A program made the position numbers and the translations under genes. Shown in pieces: positions 55,414 through 64,000 of a DNA stretch of 64,000 nucleotides (positions within the stretch are counted from its first letter, which is position 1; every line of letters starts with the position of its first letter). The stretch is taken from positions 186,001 to 250,000 of the forward strand of contig NZ_NJGY01000001.1 in the NCBI RefSeq assembly GCF_002250505.1. Reading direction: 5' to 3'. This DNA comes from Janthinobacterium sp. PC23-8 (GTDB lineage: Bacteria; Pseudomonadota; Gammaproteobacteria; Burkholderiales; Burkholderiaceae_D). The notes below the pieces were generated by a model. It made no database searches and was not told the DNA's origin. It was given only the letters and a program-made list of their open reading frames with translations.

Positions 55414-56028
55414 TCAGTCCTTCTTTGGACGTCCCGTTTTGAGCTGCGGCAGGCCGGCCAGCACGTTTTGCAGGGTCGCCAGGTCGATCTGGCTGATCAG
55501 GGCCACGCCGATACGCAGCAATTCGCTTTTCTTGATCTCGAAGCCGGCTTTCAGGCAGGCTTTTTTCACCTGGCCCAGCACTTCATACTCGGCTTCCGGC
55601 ATGGTGAAGCTGTCGCGCACCAGTTTCGGCTTGCGGGCCTTTTCCTTGACGGCGGCGGTGGCGGCGGTCTTGGCGGCGGGCGCTTTTTTCGCGGCCGCTG
55701 GCTTCACGGCGGCCTTGGCCGCAGCTTTGGCCGCCGGTTTTGCGGCGGCTGGCGCCGGCTTGGCGGCTGGCTTGGCGGCTGGCTTGGCAACCGGCTTGGC
55801 AACTACTGCGGCCTTGGCCGCAGCCGGCTTGGCGGCGACAGGCTTGGCTGCGGCAACTGGCGCCGCCGGCTTGGCGCGCGGCTTGGCCGGCGCTTTCACC
55901 GCAGGCTTGGTGGCGGTAGCGGTTGCAGGCGCGGCGTCAACGGCGACTGCCGCCTTGATCGATTCGCTGGTCGGGAACATCGAGGCGGGAGCGGCGACGG
56001 GCTTTTTTGCTGGCGCGGTTTTGGTCAT
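55414..56028 (-). CDS. histone-H1-like Ala/Lys/Pro-rich protein with folded C-terminus
   Basis: A 204-residue protein. Residues about 30-125 are a low-complexity Ala/Lys/Pro tail (repeated KPAA and AAKA) like the C-terminal tail of histone H1 and bacterial H1-like proteins. The last 75 residues (KLVRDSFTMPEAEYEVLGQV..., KKSELLRIGVALISQI) resemble a ribbon-helix-helix-like fold: a basic strand followed by two helices. It should bind DNA and act on nucleoid or gene expression (inference). GGA lies 6 bases before the ATG, and the upstream region is AT-rich. Four 12-bp in-frame repeats (55757-55804) suggest length variation of the tail. Confidence 0.75.
   Translation of the reverse strand: MTKTAPAKKPVAAPASMFPTSESIKAAVAVDAAPATATATKPAVKAPAKPRAKPAAPVAAAKPVAAKPAAAKAAVVAKPVAKPAAKPAAKPAPAAAKPAAKAAAKAAVKPAAAKKAPAAKTAATAAVKEKARKPKLVRDSFTMPEAEYEVLGQVKKACLKAGFEIKKSELLRIGVALISQIDLATLQNVLAGLPQLKTGRPKKD
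55757..55804. repeat. 12-bp tandem repeat inside the H1-like gene
   Basis: Four units of GGCTTGGCGGCT / GGCTTGGCAACC-type sequence in register. On the coding strand each unit adds about four residues (KPAA or KPVA). Unit loss or gain keeps the frame. Confidence 0.9.
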
Positions 56029-56098
56029 GTCTTATCCAATCAAATAAAGAATATAAACAATATATACGGTTTTTAGAATTTTTGCTCGTCAAAAATCA

Positions 56099-57556
56099 TC
56101 AGGCGCTGGCGCGGATGGTGAAATCGACGCCCACTTCATCCCAGAACTCCTGCTCCTTTTCGATCCAGAACGACACTGTCGGATGATGCGCCACCCAGCC
56201 GCGCTTGATATCGAGGTCGATGCGGCTTTTCATGCGCAAACGCAATTCGCTGAAATCGGCCTCGATGCGTGCGTGCATCAGCAGAATCGACAGGCGCAGC
56301 GCCAGCACCGCCTTGGTAAAGTCGGGGTCGGCCAGCACGTCGTCGATCTTGCGCAGGTTACCCTTCTGCACCAGGATCAGCCGGCTCATGGTCTTCTGTT
56401 CGCGCGTGGTAAAACCGGGCAGGTCGGCGTTTTCGATGATGTAGGCCGCATGCTTGTGATAACCGGTTTGCGACACCACCATGCCCGTCTCGTGCAGCAG
56501 GCTGGCCCAGCGCAGCGGCTTGACCAGCGCCTCGGAAGTCGGTTTCAGTTGCGCGTACAGCGCCAGCGCCTGTTCGGCCACGCGCTGCGCGCGGCGCTGG
56601 TCGACATGAAATTTTTCCATGCAGGCCCGCACCGACTGCTCGCGGCGGTCGCGCTTGGTCGAGCGCAGGAACAGGTCCCACATCACGCCCATGCGCAGGC
56701 CCGCCTCGATCGGCGTCATCACGGGAATGGCCAGTTCGCGGAACAGGCCGATCAGGATCGCCAGGCCGCCGACGATGGTGCCGGCGCGGTCGGGCCGCAA
56801 GCCGGGCAGGTCGATCTTGCTGGTATGACCGAGTTCGATGAAGCGGCGCGCCAGCGCGTCGAGACTGACAGCGCTCAGCAGGCCGTCGCCCAGCTTGTTG
56901 CGCGAGATGATGTCGGCGATCGTGCGGATGGTGCCCGAAGAACCGTAGGCGGTCTTCCAGTGCTGCGGCATATAGGGCGGCGCGCCATCCTCGAAATGGC
57001 TGCGCGCCGACAGAATCGCCGCCTCGAACGACGGCGCGTCGATGCGCCCGCCGATAAAGAACGACAGGCTCTGCTTGACGGTGCCCAGGCTGAACGATTC
57101 GACCCGCTCCACGTCCTGGCCACGGCCCAGTATCAGTTCGGTCGAGCCGCCGCCGATATCCATCACCAGGCGCCGCTCGCCGGGTATCGCCAGCGAATTG
57201 GCCACCCCCATGTAGATCAGGCGCCCCTCTTCCTCGCCCGAGATGATCTCGATCGGGTAGCCGATGGCCTGTTCGGCCAGCGGCAGAAACACGGCGCCGT
57301 TGCGCGCCACGCGCATGGCCGAAGTGGCCACCACGCGCACCGCCTCGAGCTGGTAGCCCTGGAGCACCGTGCGAAAGCGCTGCAGGCAGGCCAGCGCGCC
57401 CTGCATGGCCGCATCGGTCAGGTCGCCATGGGCGTCCAGGCCGGCGGCCAGGCGGATCGGGTCGCGCACGCTCTTGATGACGCGGATGGTGTCGCCGTCA
57501 TGCTTGCCGACGTGTAAACGAAAACTGTTGGACCCCAGGTCCACTGCTGCATACAT
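56099..57556 (-). CDS. Ppx/GppA-family phosphatase (exopolyphosphatase-like)
   Basis: 485 residues. The actin-like N-terminal half begins MYAAVDLGSNSFRLHVG. The phosphate-binding loop is VMDIGGGSTELILGRG, with EEEGRLIYMGVAN and GSSGTIRTIADI. The C-terminal half is the HD-like helical domain of the long Ppx/GppA type (LLHETGMVVSQTGYHKHAAYIIENADLPGF in parts). It releases phosphate from polyphosphate or pppGpp; the sequence alone does not decide which. ATG 57556 has AAGAGG at 5 bases; the frame to 57685 is non-coding. No polyphosphate kinase gene is adjacent. Confidence 0.92.
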   Translation of the reverse strand: MYAAVDLGSNSFRLHVGKHDGDTIRVIKSVRDPIRLAAGLDAHGDLTDAAMQGALACLQRFRTVLQGYQLEAVRVVATSAMRVARNGAVFLPLAEQAIGYPIEIISGEEEGRLIYMGVANSLAIPGERRLVMDIGGGSTELILGRGQDVERVESFSLGTVKQSLSFFIGGRIDAPSFEAAILSARSHFEDGAPPYMPQHWKTAYGSSGTIRTIADIISRNKLGDGLLSAVSLDALARRFIELGHTSKIDLPGLRPDRAGTIVGGLAILIGLFRELAIPVMTPIEAGLRMGVMWDLFLRSTKRDRREQSVRACMEKFHVDQRRAQRVAEQALALYAQLKPTSEALVKPLRWASLLHETGMVVSQTGYHKHAAYIIENADLPGFTTREQKTMSRLILVQKGNLRKIDDVLADPDFTKAVLALRLSILLMHARIEADFSELRLRMKSRIDLDIKRGWVAHHPTVSFWIEKEQEFWDEVGVDFTIRASA

Positions 57557-57715
57557 ACTGGCCTCTTGTCTGGTCACTGCCCCGCCGGCCGGACCGAAAC
57601 AGGCCTGCCTGGCAGGGAAATTATATAAATCATTTAAACGATTTAAAAATCCTACCACACTACCGCCATGATATGACAGGGGCATGACAGGATCGTGACA
57701 GGCAAGGCCCGGTTT

Positions 57716-58798
57716 TTACGGCACGATGGTGGTGAAAAGGTAGACCGCAAAGATCACCAGGTGCACCGTGCCCTGCATCACCGTGGTGCGGCCCGTGCCC
57801 AGCGACAGGGTGGCCACCATCAGCGACAGCAGCAGCAGCACGGTCGACTTGACGTCCAGCCCCAGGGTGATCGTCAGGCCGGTCGCCAGCGACACCACTA
57901 CCACCGCCGGAATCGTCAGGCCGATGCTGGCCAGGGCCGAACCCAGCGCCAGGTTCAAACTCGTTTGAAGACGATTGGCGCGCGCCGCGCGCACGGCCGC
58001 CAGGCCTTCCGGCAGCAGCACGATGGCGGCGATCACGATGCCGACCAGGGTCTTTGGCGCGCCCATGGCGGCAATCGCCGTCTCCAGCGCGGGCGCCAGC
58101 GACTTGGCCAGCAGCACCACGGCGCCCAGGCATACCAGCAGCGCGATGGCGCTGATCCAGGCCACCGTCGGCGTGGGCGGCTCGGCATGCACTTCTTCGT
58201 CGCCAACGGCCTCCTTGGGCAAAAAGTAATCGCGGTGGCGCACCGTCTGCACCAGCACGAACGTGCCGTACAGGACCAGCGAAATGACGGCGATGAAGAT
58301 CAGCTGGCTGGACGTGTAGAACGGTCCGGCCGCGCTCGACGTATAGTTCGGCAGCACCAGGGTCAGAATGGCGATTGCCGCCAGGGTGGCCAGCGAAGCG
58401 CTCACGCCCAGGAGGCCAAAGGTCTGCTCCCTGTGGCGCCCGGCGCCCAGCAGCAGGCAGATGCCGACGATGCCGTTCAAAATGATCATGATGGCGGCGA
58501 ACACGGTGTCGCGCGCCAGGCCCGTCGTCTCCGGCCCGCCGGCGAGCATCAGCGAGACGATCAGCGCCACCTCGATCAGGGTCACGGCCAGCGCCAGCAC
58601 CAGCGTGCCGTACGGCTCGCCGATGCGGTGCGCCACCACTTCGGCGTGGTAGACGGCGGCCAGCACGCTGGCGATCAGGCCAAGCACCAGCAGGATCTGG
58701 TAGGCGCCGCCGAAACCGAAGCTGGCGCCGCCCAGCAACAGCCAGCCGGCGATCGGGGCGGCCAGTGGCCATACGGGCAGGGAAGTGAGACTTTTCAT
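57716..58798 (-). CDS. chaA: calcium/sodium:proton antiporter (ChaA-like)
   Basis: A 360-residue inner-membrane antiporter of the CaCA type with about ten helices. The two alpha-repeat motifs can be seen: GTLVLALAVTLIEVALIVSLM in the first half and GIVIAAIVLLPEGLAAVRAARANRLQTSLNLALGSALASIGLTIP (in parts) in the second, each with the key acidic residue. The hydrophilic loop in the middle (KEAVGDEEVHAEPPT) is acidic, as in ChaA. It would expel Ca2+, Na+ or K+ at alkaline pH. ATG 58798 is chosen over 58855 because the upstream part lacks family similarity. Confidence 0.88.
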   Translation of the reverse strand: MKSLTSLPVWPLAAPIAGWLLLGGASFGFGGAYQILLVLGLIASVLAAVYHAEVVAHRIGEPYGTLVLALAVTLIEVALIVSLMLAGGPETTGLARDTVFAAIMIILNGIVGICLLLGAGRHREQTFGLLGVSASLATLAAIAILTLVLPNYTSSAAGPFYTSSQLIFIAVISLVLYGTFVLVQTVRHRDYFLPKEAVGDEEVHAEPPTPTVAWISAIALLVCLGAVVLLAKSLAPALETAIAAMGAPKTLVGIVIAAIVLLPEGLAAVRAARANRLQTSLNLALGSALASIGLTIPAVVVVSLATGLTITLGLDVKSTVLLLLSLMVATLSLGTGRTTVMQGTVHLVIFAVYLFTTIVP

Positions 58799-58885
58799 GA
58801 TAAGGCCTGGCAAGAGTGGGAAAATGCATGCGAAAGACAAGGTCTTTCGCATCATAACTTGCTTGGCTTAAATATAAGTTAGAGC

Positions 58886-60037
58886 TTATATGTCCAGTGT
58901 GGCGGTCTCCGGCGCCGCCATCACGCGGTTGCGCCCCGCCTCCTTGGCCGCCTGCAGCGCCTCGTCGGCGCGCTTGAACAGCGCCACCGTGCTGTCTTCG
59001 GCGCGGATGGTCGTCACGCCCAGGCTGGCCGTCAGGTTCAGCACGGCTTTTTCGGTCTTGACGGGCAAGGCGGCGACGGCGGTGCGGATGCGTTCGGCCA
59101 CCATCAACGCGTCGACCAGGCTGGTGCGCGGCAGCAAGACGGCGAATTCGGCGCCGCCCAGGCGACCCATCAGGTCGCTGTCGCGCAGCTGCTGGCGGCA
59201 GATATCGACCACGCTTTTGAGCACCGCGTCGCCGACCGGATGGCCGTAGCTGTCGTTGACGCGCTTGAAATCGTCGACATTGAGCACCACCAGCGCGGTG
59301 GGCAGGCCGGGCCGGCGCGCCAGCGCCATCCACGGCGCCAGCGCCTGGTAAAAGCCGCGCCGGTTCGGCACGCCCGTGGCAGGATCGACCACTTCCAGGC
59401 GCGCCAGCTCGCCACCGAGTTTTTCGCGCGTCAGCAGCAGATAGCCGAAGGCGTTGGTCAGCATCATCAGGTACAGTGCGCCAAAGCCGGCCAGCTGCAT
59501 CCGTTGCGCGTCGAAATCGGGCACGAAGGCGGCCAGCACGCCGCGCGCGCCGATCAGCAGCGACAGCACGCCCATGGCGACGGCCAGGAAGCGGCGCAAC
59601 ATGCTCGCTTCGCGCCACTTCAGCGACAGGGCGGCCACGCCGGACAGGAAGAAGCCGGCGACGATCAGCGAGCCGCCCGCGCTGCGCAGCAGCGGCGCCA
59701 CCTCGAAGATATAGCACAGCGCGAAAAGCAGCACGGCCACGCCCAGCGCCGGCAGCAAACGGTGGCGCCAGCCGCTCTTGCCCGCTGCCTGCCACAAGGC
59801 GCCGGCGTCGAGCGCCATGCCGGCAAACAGCAGGCTGTTGCCCAGCAAAATGGCGAAAAAGTCGGGCACCACGCCACGCAGGTACAGCAGGCACCAGGCC
59901 ACCGCCTGGCACTGCTTGGCCAGCGCCCAGGTCGACATGGCGAACGATTTCTTGCGCTCGTATTCAAAGAAGAACAGCGCCGCGCACAGGCTCAGGTTGC
60001 CCAGCGCGAGCGCCAGTACCAGGGTCTTGATATCCAT
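58886..60037 (-). CDS. membrane GGDEF protein with degenerate GGAEF motif
   Basis: 383 residues. Six or seven hydrophobic helices occupy about 5-205 (membrane sensor of unknown type), then a GGDEF domain from about 210. VLNVDDFKRVNDSYGHPVGD holds the metal and substrate Asp, and the inhibitory I-site is RDSD (285-288). The signature is GGAEF (294-298): the third position, normally Asp or Glu and needed for metal and catalysis, is Ala. It probably makes little or no c-di-GMP and may instead sense it through the I-site (inference). It stands alone, after chaA. Confidence 0.9.
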   Translation of the reverse strand: MDIKTLVLALALGNLSLCAALFFFEYERKKSFAMSTWALAKQCQAVAWCLLYLRGVVPDFFAILLGNSLLFAGMALDAGALWQAAGKSGWRHRLLPALGVAVLLFALCYIFEVAPLLRSAGGSLIVAGFFLSGVAALSLKWREASMLRRFLAVAMGVLSLLIGARGVLAAFVPDFDAQRMQLAGFGALYLMMLTNAFGYLLLTREKLGGELARLEVVDPATGVPNRRGFYQALAPWMALARRPGLPTALVVLNVDDFKRVNDSYGHPVGDAVLKSVVDICRQQLRDSDLMGRLGGAEFAVLLPRTSLVDALMVAERIRTAVAALPVKTEKAVLNLTASLGVTTIRAEDSTVALFKRADEALQAAKEAGRNRVMAAPETATLDI

Positions 60038-60068
60038 CGCTTATGCCCGCCGGTCGCTGCGCGCCAAC

Positions 60069-60344
60069 TCAGATCTCGTGTTCGACATTGGTGCTGCCAT
60101 CGCCCACCTTGCTGGCCCAGGCCTGCACGAAATAATGCTTTTCCTCTTCCGTCGGCGCGTCGTACCAGAACACGATCAAGGTACCCTTGTGGTCGTGGAT
60201 CTGCGCCACTTTTTCGATGAACTGTGCGTTGCCGGCCTGGTCGGCCATGGCTGCGGCATAACCGTAGACGCGCGTGAGCCGCTCGATGCGGTCAGGTTCG
60301 GTAAAACTGTTGGTGGCCGTAATGGTGGGGTGATCCAAAAACAT
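60069..60344 (-). CDS. small hypothetical protein (91 aa)
   Basis: 91 residues, MFLDHPTITATNSFTEPDRI... to a C-terminal GDGSTNVEHEI. It is acidic and soluble, with no signal peptide or membrane helix, and is not recognised. The middle is rich in aromatic and charged residues (GTLIVFWYDAPTEEEKHYFV), which suggests a compact alpha/beta fold. ATG 60344 has GGAG at 6 bases; a start four codons earlier (60356) is possible. It lies between the GGDEF gene and the divergent spermidine-synthase-like gene. Confidence 0.65.
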   Translation of the reverse strand: MFLDHPTITATNSFTEPDRIERLTRVYGYAAAMADQAGNAQFIEKVAQIHDHKGTLIVFWYDAPTEEEKHYFVQAWASKVGDGSTNVEHEI

Positions 60345-60495
60345 GTTTGTCTCCATGGTGCCCGATGGTGCGGCTGCGCGGCCGTGGGCCAGAGCGCCGC
60401 GGCCCTATGGGGATGATAAATCGAGTATGCTGTCGGAAGCTTATCAGATTTCTTTGAATGCAACAAAACCTGGCATCCTTTCCACCCGTTCACTC

Positions 60496-61263
60496 ATGCC
60501 CATCGACGCACAGGCCACCAACCACCCTCCCCTCGTGCATACCGACGGCGACCGGCGCCGGCTGGAGTTTTGTCCCGGCATGATCCAGAGCGAAATGCTG
60601 CTGTCGCGCCCCGACCACCTGCTGCTGCGCTATGCGCGCGCCATGATGTGCTTTACCCTGTTCGTGCCGCGCCCGCGGCATATCCTGATGGTCGGCCTGG
60701 GCGGCGGCTCGCTGCTGAAATTCTGCCACCGCCACCTGCCCGGGGCGCGCATCACGGTGCTCGAGCTGCGCGCCGACGTGATCGCGCTGCGCGACCAATT
60801 CATGGTACCGCCCGACGACGCGCGCCTGCGCATCATCGAGACCGACGCCGTCAGCTATATCCGCCAGCACCCTGGCAGCGCCGACGTACTGCTGCTCGAC
60901 GGCTTCGACGCCAGCGGCCTGCCGCCGGCGCTGGGCAGCGCGCGCTTCTATGCCGACTGCCTGCGCGCGCTGGTGCCGGGCGGCGTGCTGGTGGCCAACC
61001 TGTTCAACTACGACCCGCACTATGCGGCCATGCTGGGCCGCCTGATGCTGACCTTTCGCGGCAGTGTCTGCAGTTTCGACGGCATCGCCGGCAACAACCG
61101 CATCATCTTTGCCGCCAAGCCGGAACCCACGCAGCCGGGCCGTGCCGTGCGCATGGTAGCGCTGGTACGCTGGCGCGCCCTGTTCGGGCTGGGCTTCCTG
61201 AACCGGCTGCTGCCGTCCTGGCAGCTGTGGCGCCTGCGGCGGCGCCAGCGGCTGCCGGACTGA
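60496..61263 (+). CDS. spermidine-synthase-like methyltransferase-fold protein
   Basis: 255 residues with the spermidine/spermine synthase Rossmann core. HILMVGLGGGSLLKFCHRHLP is the nucleotide loop (in part), ITVLELRADVIALR follows, and VLLLDGFDASGLPPAL is at the position of the catalytic DxxD region. Compared with SpeE, the N-terminal tetramerisation strand is short and the DAxDP-type motif is altered, so it may not make spermidine. The C-terminal 45 residues are basic (WRLRRRQRLPD). ATG 60496 begins the homologous part; the frame to 60343 is noise. It is followed by the EAL protein. Confidence 0.8.
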   Translation: MPIDAQATNHPPLVHTDGDRRRLEFCPGMIQSEMLLSRPDHLLLRYARAMMCFTLFVPRPRHILMVGLGGGSLLKFCHRHLPGARITVLELRADVIALRDQFMVPPDDARLRIIETDAVSYIRQHPGSADVLLLDGFDASGLPPALGSARFYADCLRALVPGGVLVANLFNYDPHYAAMLGRLMLTFRGSVCSFDGIAGNNRIIFAAKPEPTQPGRAVRMVALVRWRALFGLGFLNRLLPSWQLWRLRRRQRLPD

Positions 61264-61391
61264 AACTCTGTTGCAGAATGGCACCGCACAGCTGCAAAAT
61301 CAGCACGCCAGACAGCGTTTATGACACACTACCGGCTCTGCCGGCCCGCTGTCTCCATGGGTCATGGTCATCCTGAACGAGACTTCTTTCC

Positions 61392-64000
61392 ATGCTGCGT
61401 GGCCGTCTGCCCTATTCCATTTCCGCTGCGGCCGCACTGACGTTTGCCTGCGGCCTGTCGGTCACCATCGTGCTGTTTGCCGCCATCAGCCAGCTCGAGT
61501 ACGACAAGATGAGCCTGAGCCTGCAACAGCGCGCCGGCGCGCGCGTGGCCGCCATCGAGCAGGGCCTGGACGACGCGGTCGAAGTGCTGACCATCACCAA
61601 CCAGCTGTTTTCGGCCATCGTGCCCGTCACCCGCCAGCAGTTCCACGACTTCACCACGCCGCTGCTGCAGCGCCATCCCTTTATCCAGGCCTTCAATTTC
61701 CACCGCCGCGTGACGCACGGCGAGCGCGCCGCGCTGGAGGCCCAATTGCGCGCCATCGTGCCCGGCTACCGCATGCTCGAGATGCATGACGGCGCGATGC
61801 TGGAAGCGCCAAGGCGTGCCGCCTACCTGGTGGTCGATTACCTCGAACCGATGCAGGGCAACCTGCCCGCCTTTGGCCTGAACGTGCGCCCCGACGGCCT
61901 GCTGGCCGACGCGCTCGAGCAGGCGGTGACGGGCAACCTGACGGTGGCGACAGGCCTGCTGAACCTGGCTCAGGGGCCGGAAAAGGGCTTCGTCATCCTG
62001 CGCCCCGTGTACCGTCACGGGGTGCCGCTCGCTACCGTCGCGCAGCGCCGCGCAGCCCTGATCGGCGACACAGCCGCCGTCATCCGCGCCAGCGAACTGG
62101 TACAAAAAATCCTGTCCGGCGCCGAACTGCTGGCCGACCCGCAGCTCGAAATCAGCGTGTACGCGGGCGCCGCCGCCGAAGCCGCCAAGCGCATCTTCCA
62201 GCACGGCGCGGTGGCCGAAGAAGACCCGGCCGCGCTCTGGCCTATCCTTCCGCGCCGGCTGCATTTTGCTTACCACAACCACTACGACAGCGGCTTTGCC
62301 GCCGCCGGCCGCTCCTGGCACGTGCGCGTGGCGGCCCATCCGCGCCCCTTCATGGCCGACCACCTGGGCTCATTATTCACCCTGCTCGCGGGCCTGTTGT
62401 TCAGCCTGCTGACGGCCGCCTTCGTGCAATCGCTGACGCAGCGCTCGCGCCGCGTGCAACTGCTGGTCGAGCAGCGCACGGTCGCCCTCAAACGCAGCAA
62501 CGAGCTGCTCAGCGAAGACGTGCGCGCGCGCCAGCGTACCGAACGGGCGCTGCAGGAAAGCGAAAATCGCTTTCGCCGCCTGCTGGCCCTGTCCTCGGAC
62601 TGGTACTGGGAACAGGATGCGAACTTCCGCTTCACCCATATCACCAGCGGCTTTGCCGACAAATCGAATATGCCGCTCGAGCGCTTTATCGGCGCCACGC
62701 GCTGGGAGCACAACGCCGAGATGCGCAATGCGCGCTGGGGCCTGCAGCATATCGCCAACCTGCAGGCCCACCTGCCCTTCTTCCATCTCGAATACGCGAT
62801 GGAAGACCGCGACGGCAAGCTGCGCTGGTTCAGCATCAATGGCGAACCGTTGTTCGATGACCAGGGCGACTTCAAGGGCTATCGCGGCACCGGTTCCGAA
62901 ATTACCGAGCGCAAGCTGGCCGAGCAGCAGATCCAGCATATCGCCCACCATGACGTGTTGACGGGCCTGCCCAACCGCGGCTTGCTGCGCGACCGGCTGG
63001 CGCAGGCGATGGCGCTGACGCGCCGCAAGCACCGCGCGCTGTGGGTGCTGCTGATCGACCTGGACCGCTTCAAGTTCGTCAACGACAGCCTCGGTCACAA
63101 GGCCGGCGACCTGCTGTTGAAAACCATCGCCGCGCGCCTGCAGGCCAGCCTGCGCGACAGCGACACCGTGGCGCGCCTGTCGGGCGACGAATTCGTCGCC
63201 ATCCTGTGCGAGCAGCCCGGTGAAGTGCTGAGCCAGGCGGTGGTGCAGCGCATCATGGATGCCGTGGCGCAGCCGATGTTGCTCGATGGCAAGGAATTCT
63301 TTGTTACCTGCAGCATCGGCGTCGCCGTCTACGACACCACGCAGTTCGACGCGCCCGGCGATATGACCCTCAGCGGCGAGACGCAAAATCTGATCGAGCA
63401 GGCCGACATCGCCATGTACAGCGCCAAGAAACAGGGCCGCAACAACATCAAGTTCTATACCAAGGCGATGAACCAGGCCACGCTGGAGCGGCTGCGCATC
63501 GAAACGGCGCTGCGCAACGCGCTCGAGCGCGACCAGTTCGTGCTGTACTACCAGCCGCAGCTGGACCTGGAGAGCGGGCGCATCGTCGGCGTCGAAGCGC
63601 TGCTGCGCTGGCGCCATCCGGAGCTGGGCATGGTGGCGCCCAACCGCTTTATCGCGCTGGCCGAGGACACCGGCCTGATCGTGCCGATCGGCGCCTGGGT
63701 CTTGCGCCAGGCCTGCGCGCAGATGCAAGCCTGGCATGCGGCCGGCCTCGGGCAACTGCGCCTGGCGGTGAACCTGTCGGCGCGCCAGTTCAACGAGCCC
63801 AACCTGGTGGCCCTGATCGCCGGCGTGCTGGCCGAAACGGGCCTGGCGCCGGGCTGCCTGGAACTGGAACTGACGGAAAGCCTGTTCATGCACGACGTGG
63901 CGCTGGCGGTGGGCCAGCTGCACGACATGAAGGCGCTGGGAGTGCAGTTGTCGATCGACGACTTCGGCACCGGCTACTCCAGCTTCGCCTACCTGCGCAC
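61392..64000 (+). CDS. CHASE-PAS-GGDEF-EAL protein, cut by window edge
   Basis: At least 869 residues, open at the end. In order: helix 1 (about 9-31), an extracellular CHASE-like sensor (about 45-310), helix 2 (about 330-350), a short coiled segment, PAS/PAC (about 390-520, ending ITERKLAEQQ), GGDEF with SGDEF (597-601) and RDSDTVARL carrying the I-site, then EAL with EALLR (735-) and ELELTESLF and IDDFGTGYSSF motifs. Both enzymatic motifs look intact, so it could make and/or cleave c-di-GMP in response to an extracellular ligand. No strong Shine-Dalgarno is seen at 61392. Confidence 0.93.
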   Translation, partial: MLRGRLPYSISAAAALTFACGLSVTIVLFAAISQLEYDKMSLSLQQRAGARVAAIEQGLDDAVEVLTITNQLFSAIVPVTRQQFHDFTTPLLQRHPFIQAFNFHRRVTHGERAALEAQLRAIVPGYRMLEMHDGAMLEAPRRAAYLVVDYLEPMQGNLPAFGLNVRPDGLLADALEQAVTGNLTVATGLLNLAQGPEKGFVILRPVYRHGVPLATVAQRRAALIGDTAAVIRASELVQKILSGAELLADPQLEISVYAGAAAEAAKRIFQHGAVAEEDPAALWPILPRRLHFAYHNHYDSGFAAAGRSWHVRVAAHPRPFMADHLGSLFTLLAGLLFSLLTAAFVQSLTQRSRRVQLLVEQRTVALKRSNELLSEDVRARQRTERALQESENRFRRLLALSSDWYWEQDANFRFTHITSGFADKSNMPLERFIGATRWEHNAEMRNARWGLQHIANLQAHLPFFHLEYAMEDRDGKLRWFSINGEPLFDDQGDFKGYRGTGSEITERKLAEQQIQHIAHHDVLTGLPNRGLLRDRLAQAMALTRRKHRALWVLLIDLDRFKFVNDSLGHKAGDLLLKTIAARLQASLRDSDTVARLSGDEFVAILCEQPGEVLSQAVVQRIMDAVAQPMLLDGKEFFVTCSIGVAVYDTTQFDAPGDMTLSGETQNLIEQADIAMYSAKKQGRNNIKFYTKAMNQATLERLRIETALRNALERDQFVLYYQPQLDLESGRIVGVEALLRWRHPELGMVAPNRFIALAEDTGLIVPIGAWVLRQACAQMQAWHAAGLGQLRLAVNLSARQFNEPNLVALIAGVLAETGLAPGCLELELTESLFMHDVALAVGQLHDMKALGVQLSIDDFGTGYSSFAYLR

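Overview
The window is chromosomal DNA from a high-GC betaproteobacterium. The best guess is Oxalobacteraceae (Janthinobacterium, Duganella or Massilia type). This rests on the order carA-carB-greA-DUF4149 / yhbY / rlmE-ftsH-folP-glmM, which as I recall it is a typical Burkholderiales block, and on the general look of the proteins. No search was run, so genus is inference.

Layout. 1-2.7 kb: a cut-off drug-type MFS exporter, a secreted RNase T2 and ilvE. 2.9-10 kb: iron and oxygen genes, namely a PepSY-flavodoxin membrane reductase and a TonB siderophore receptor, both behind Fur-like boxes, plus a hemerythrin behind an FNR-type box and two small proteins. 10-12.1 kb: a nucleotidyltransferase, ogt and an unrecognised gene. 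12.1-19.2 kb: a complete cydDCABX operon (bd oxidase and its ABC exporter) with a divergent GbsR/MarR-type regulator. 19.2-31 kb: two tRNAs and the housekeeping block (glmM, folP, ftsH, rlmE, yhbY, greA, carAB). 31-34.8 kb: a GlcG/HbpS-like gene with an octamer tandem repeat in its probable leader, a patatin lipoprotein and a second Fur-box TonB receptor.

34.8-45.7 kb is the accessory region: a type VI secretion cluster tssF-tssG-vgrG-tle3-lipoprotein, all on the minus strand. An IS4/IS50-type insertion sequence with a clear 9-bp target duplication has landed in the 3' end of the lipase effector gene tle3. It replaces the last 23 codons, and the lost end can still be read on the far side of the element. 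No other core T6SS gene is in the window.

45.8-64 kb: leuA with a Leu-rich leader peptide and attenuator, a chemotaxis receptor, ergothioneine genes egtB-egtD, a lone LolD/MacB-type ABC ATPase beside a small HTH gene with an unusual inverted repeat, an OlsB-like acyltransferase, fdhD, a histone-H1-like protein, a Ppx/GppA phosphatase, a ChaA-type antiporter, a GGDEF protein with a degenerate GGAEF motif, a spermidine-synthase-like protein, and a cut-off CHASE-PAS-GGDEF-EAL protein.

Common themes are iron uptake (three dispersed Fur-type sites), micro-oxic respiration, c-di-GMP and motility signalling, and contact-dependent competition by T6SS.
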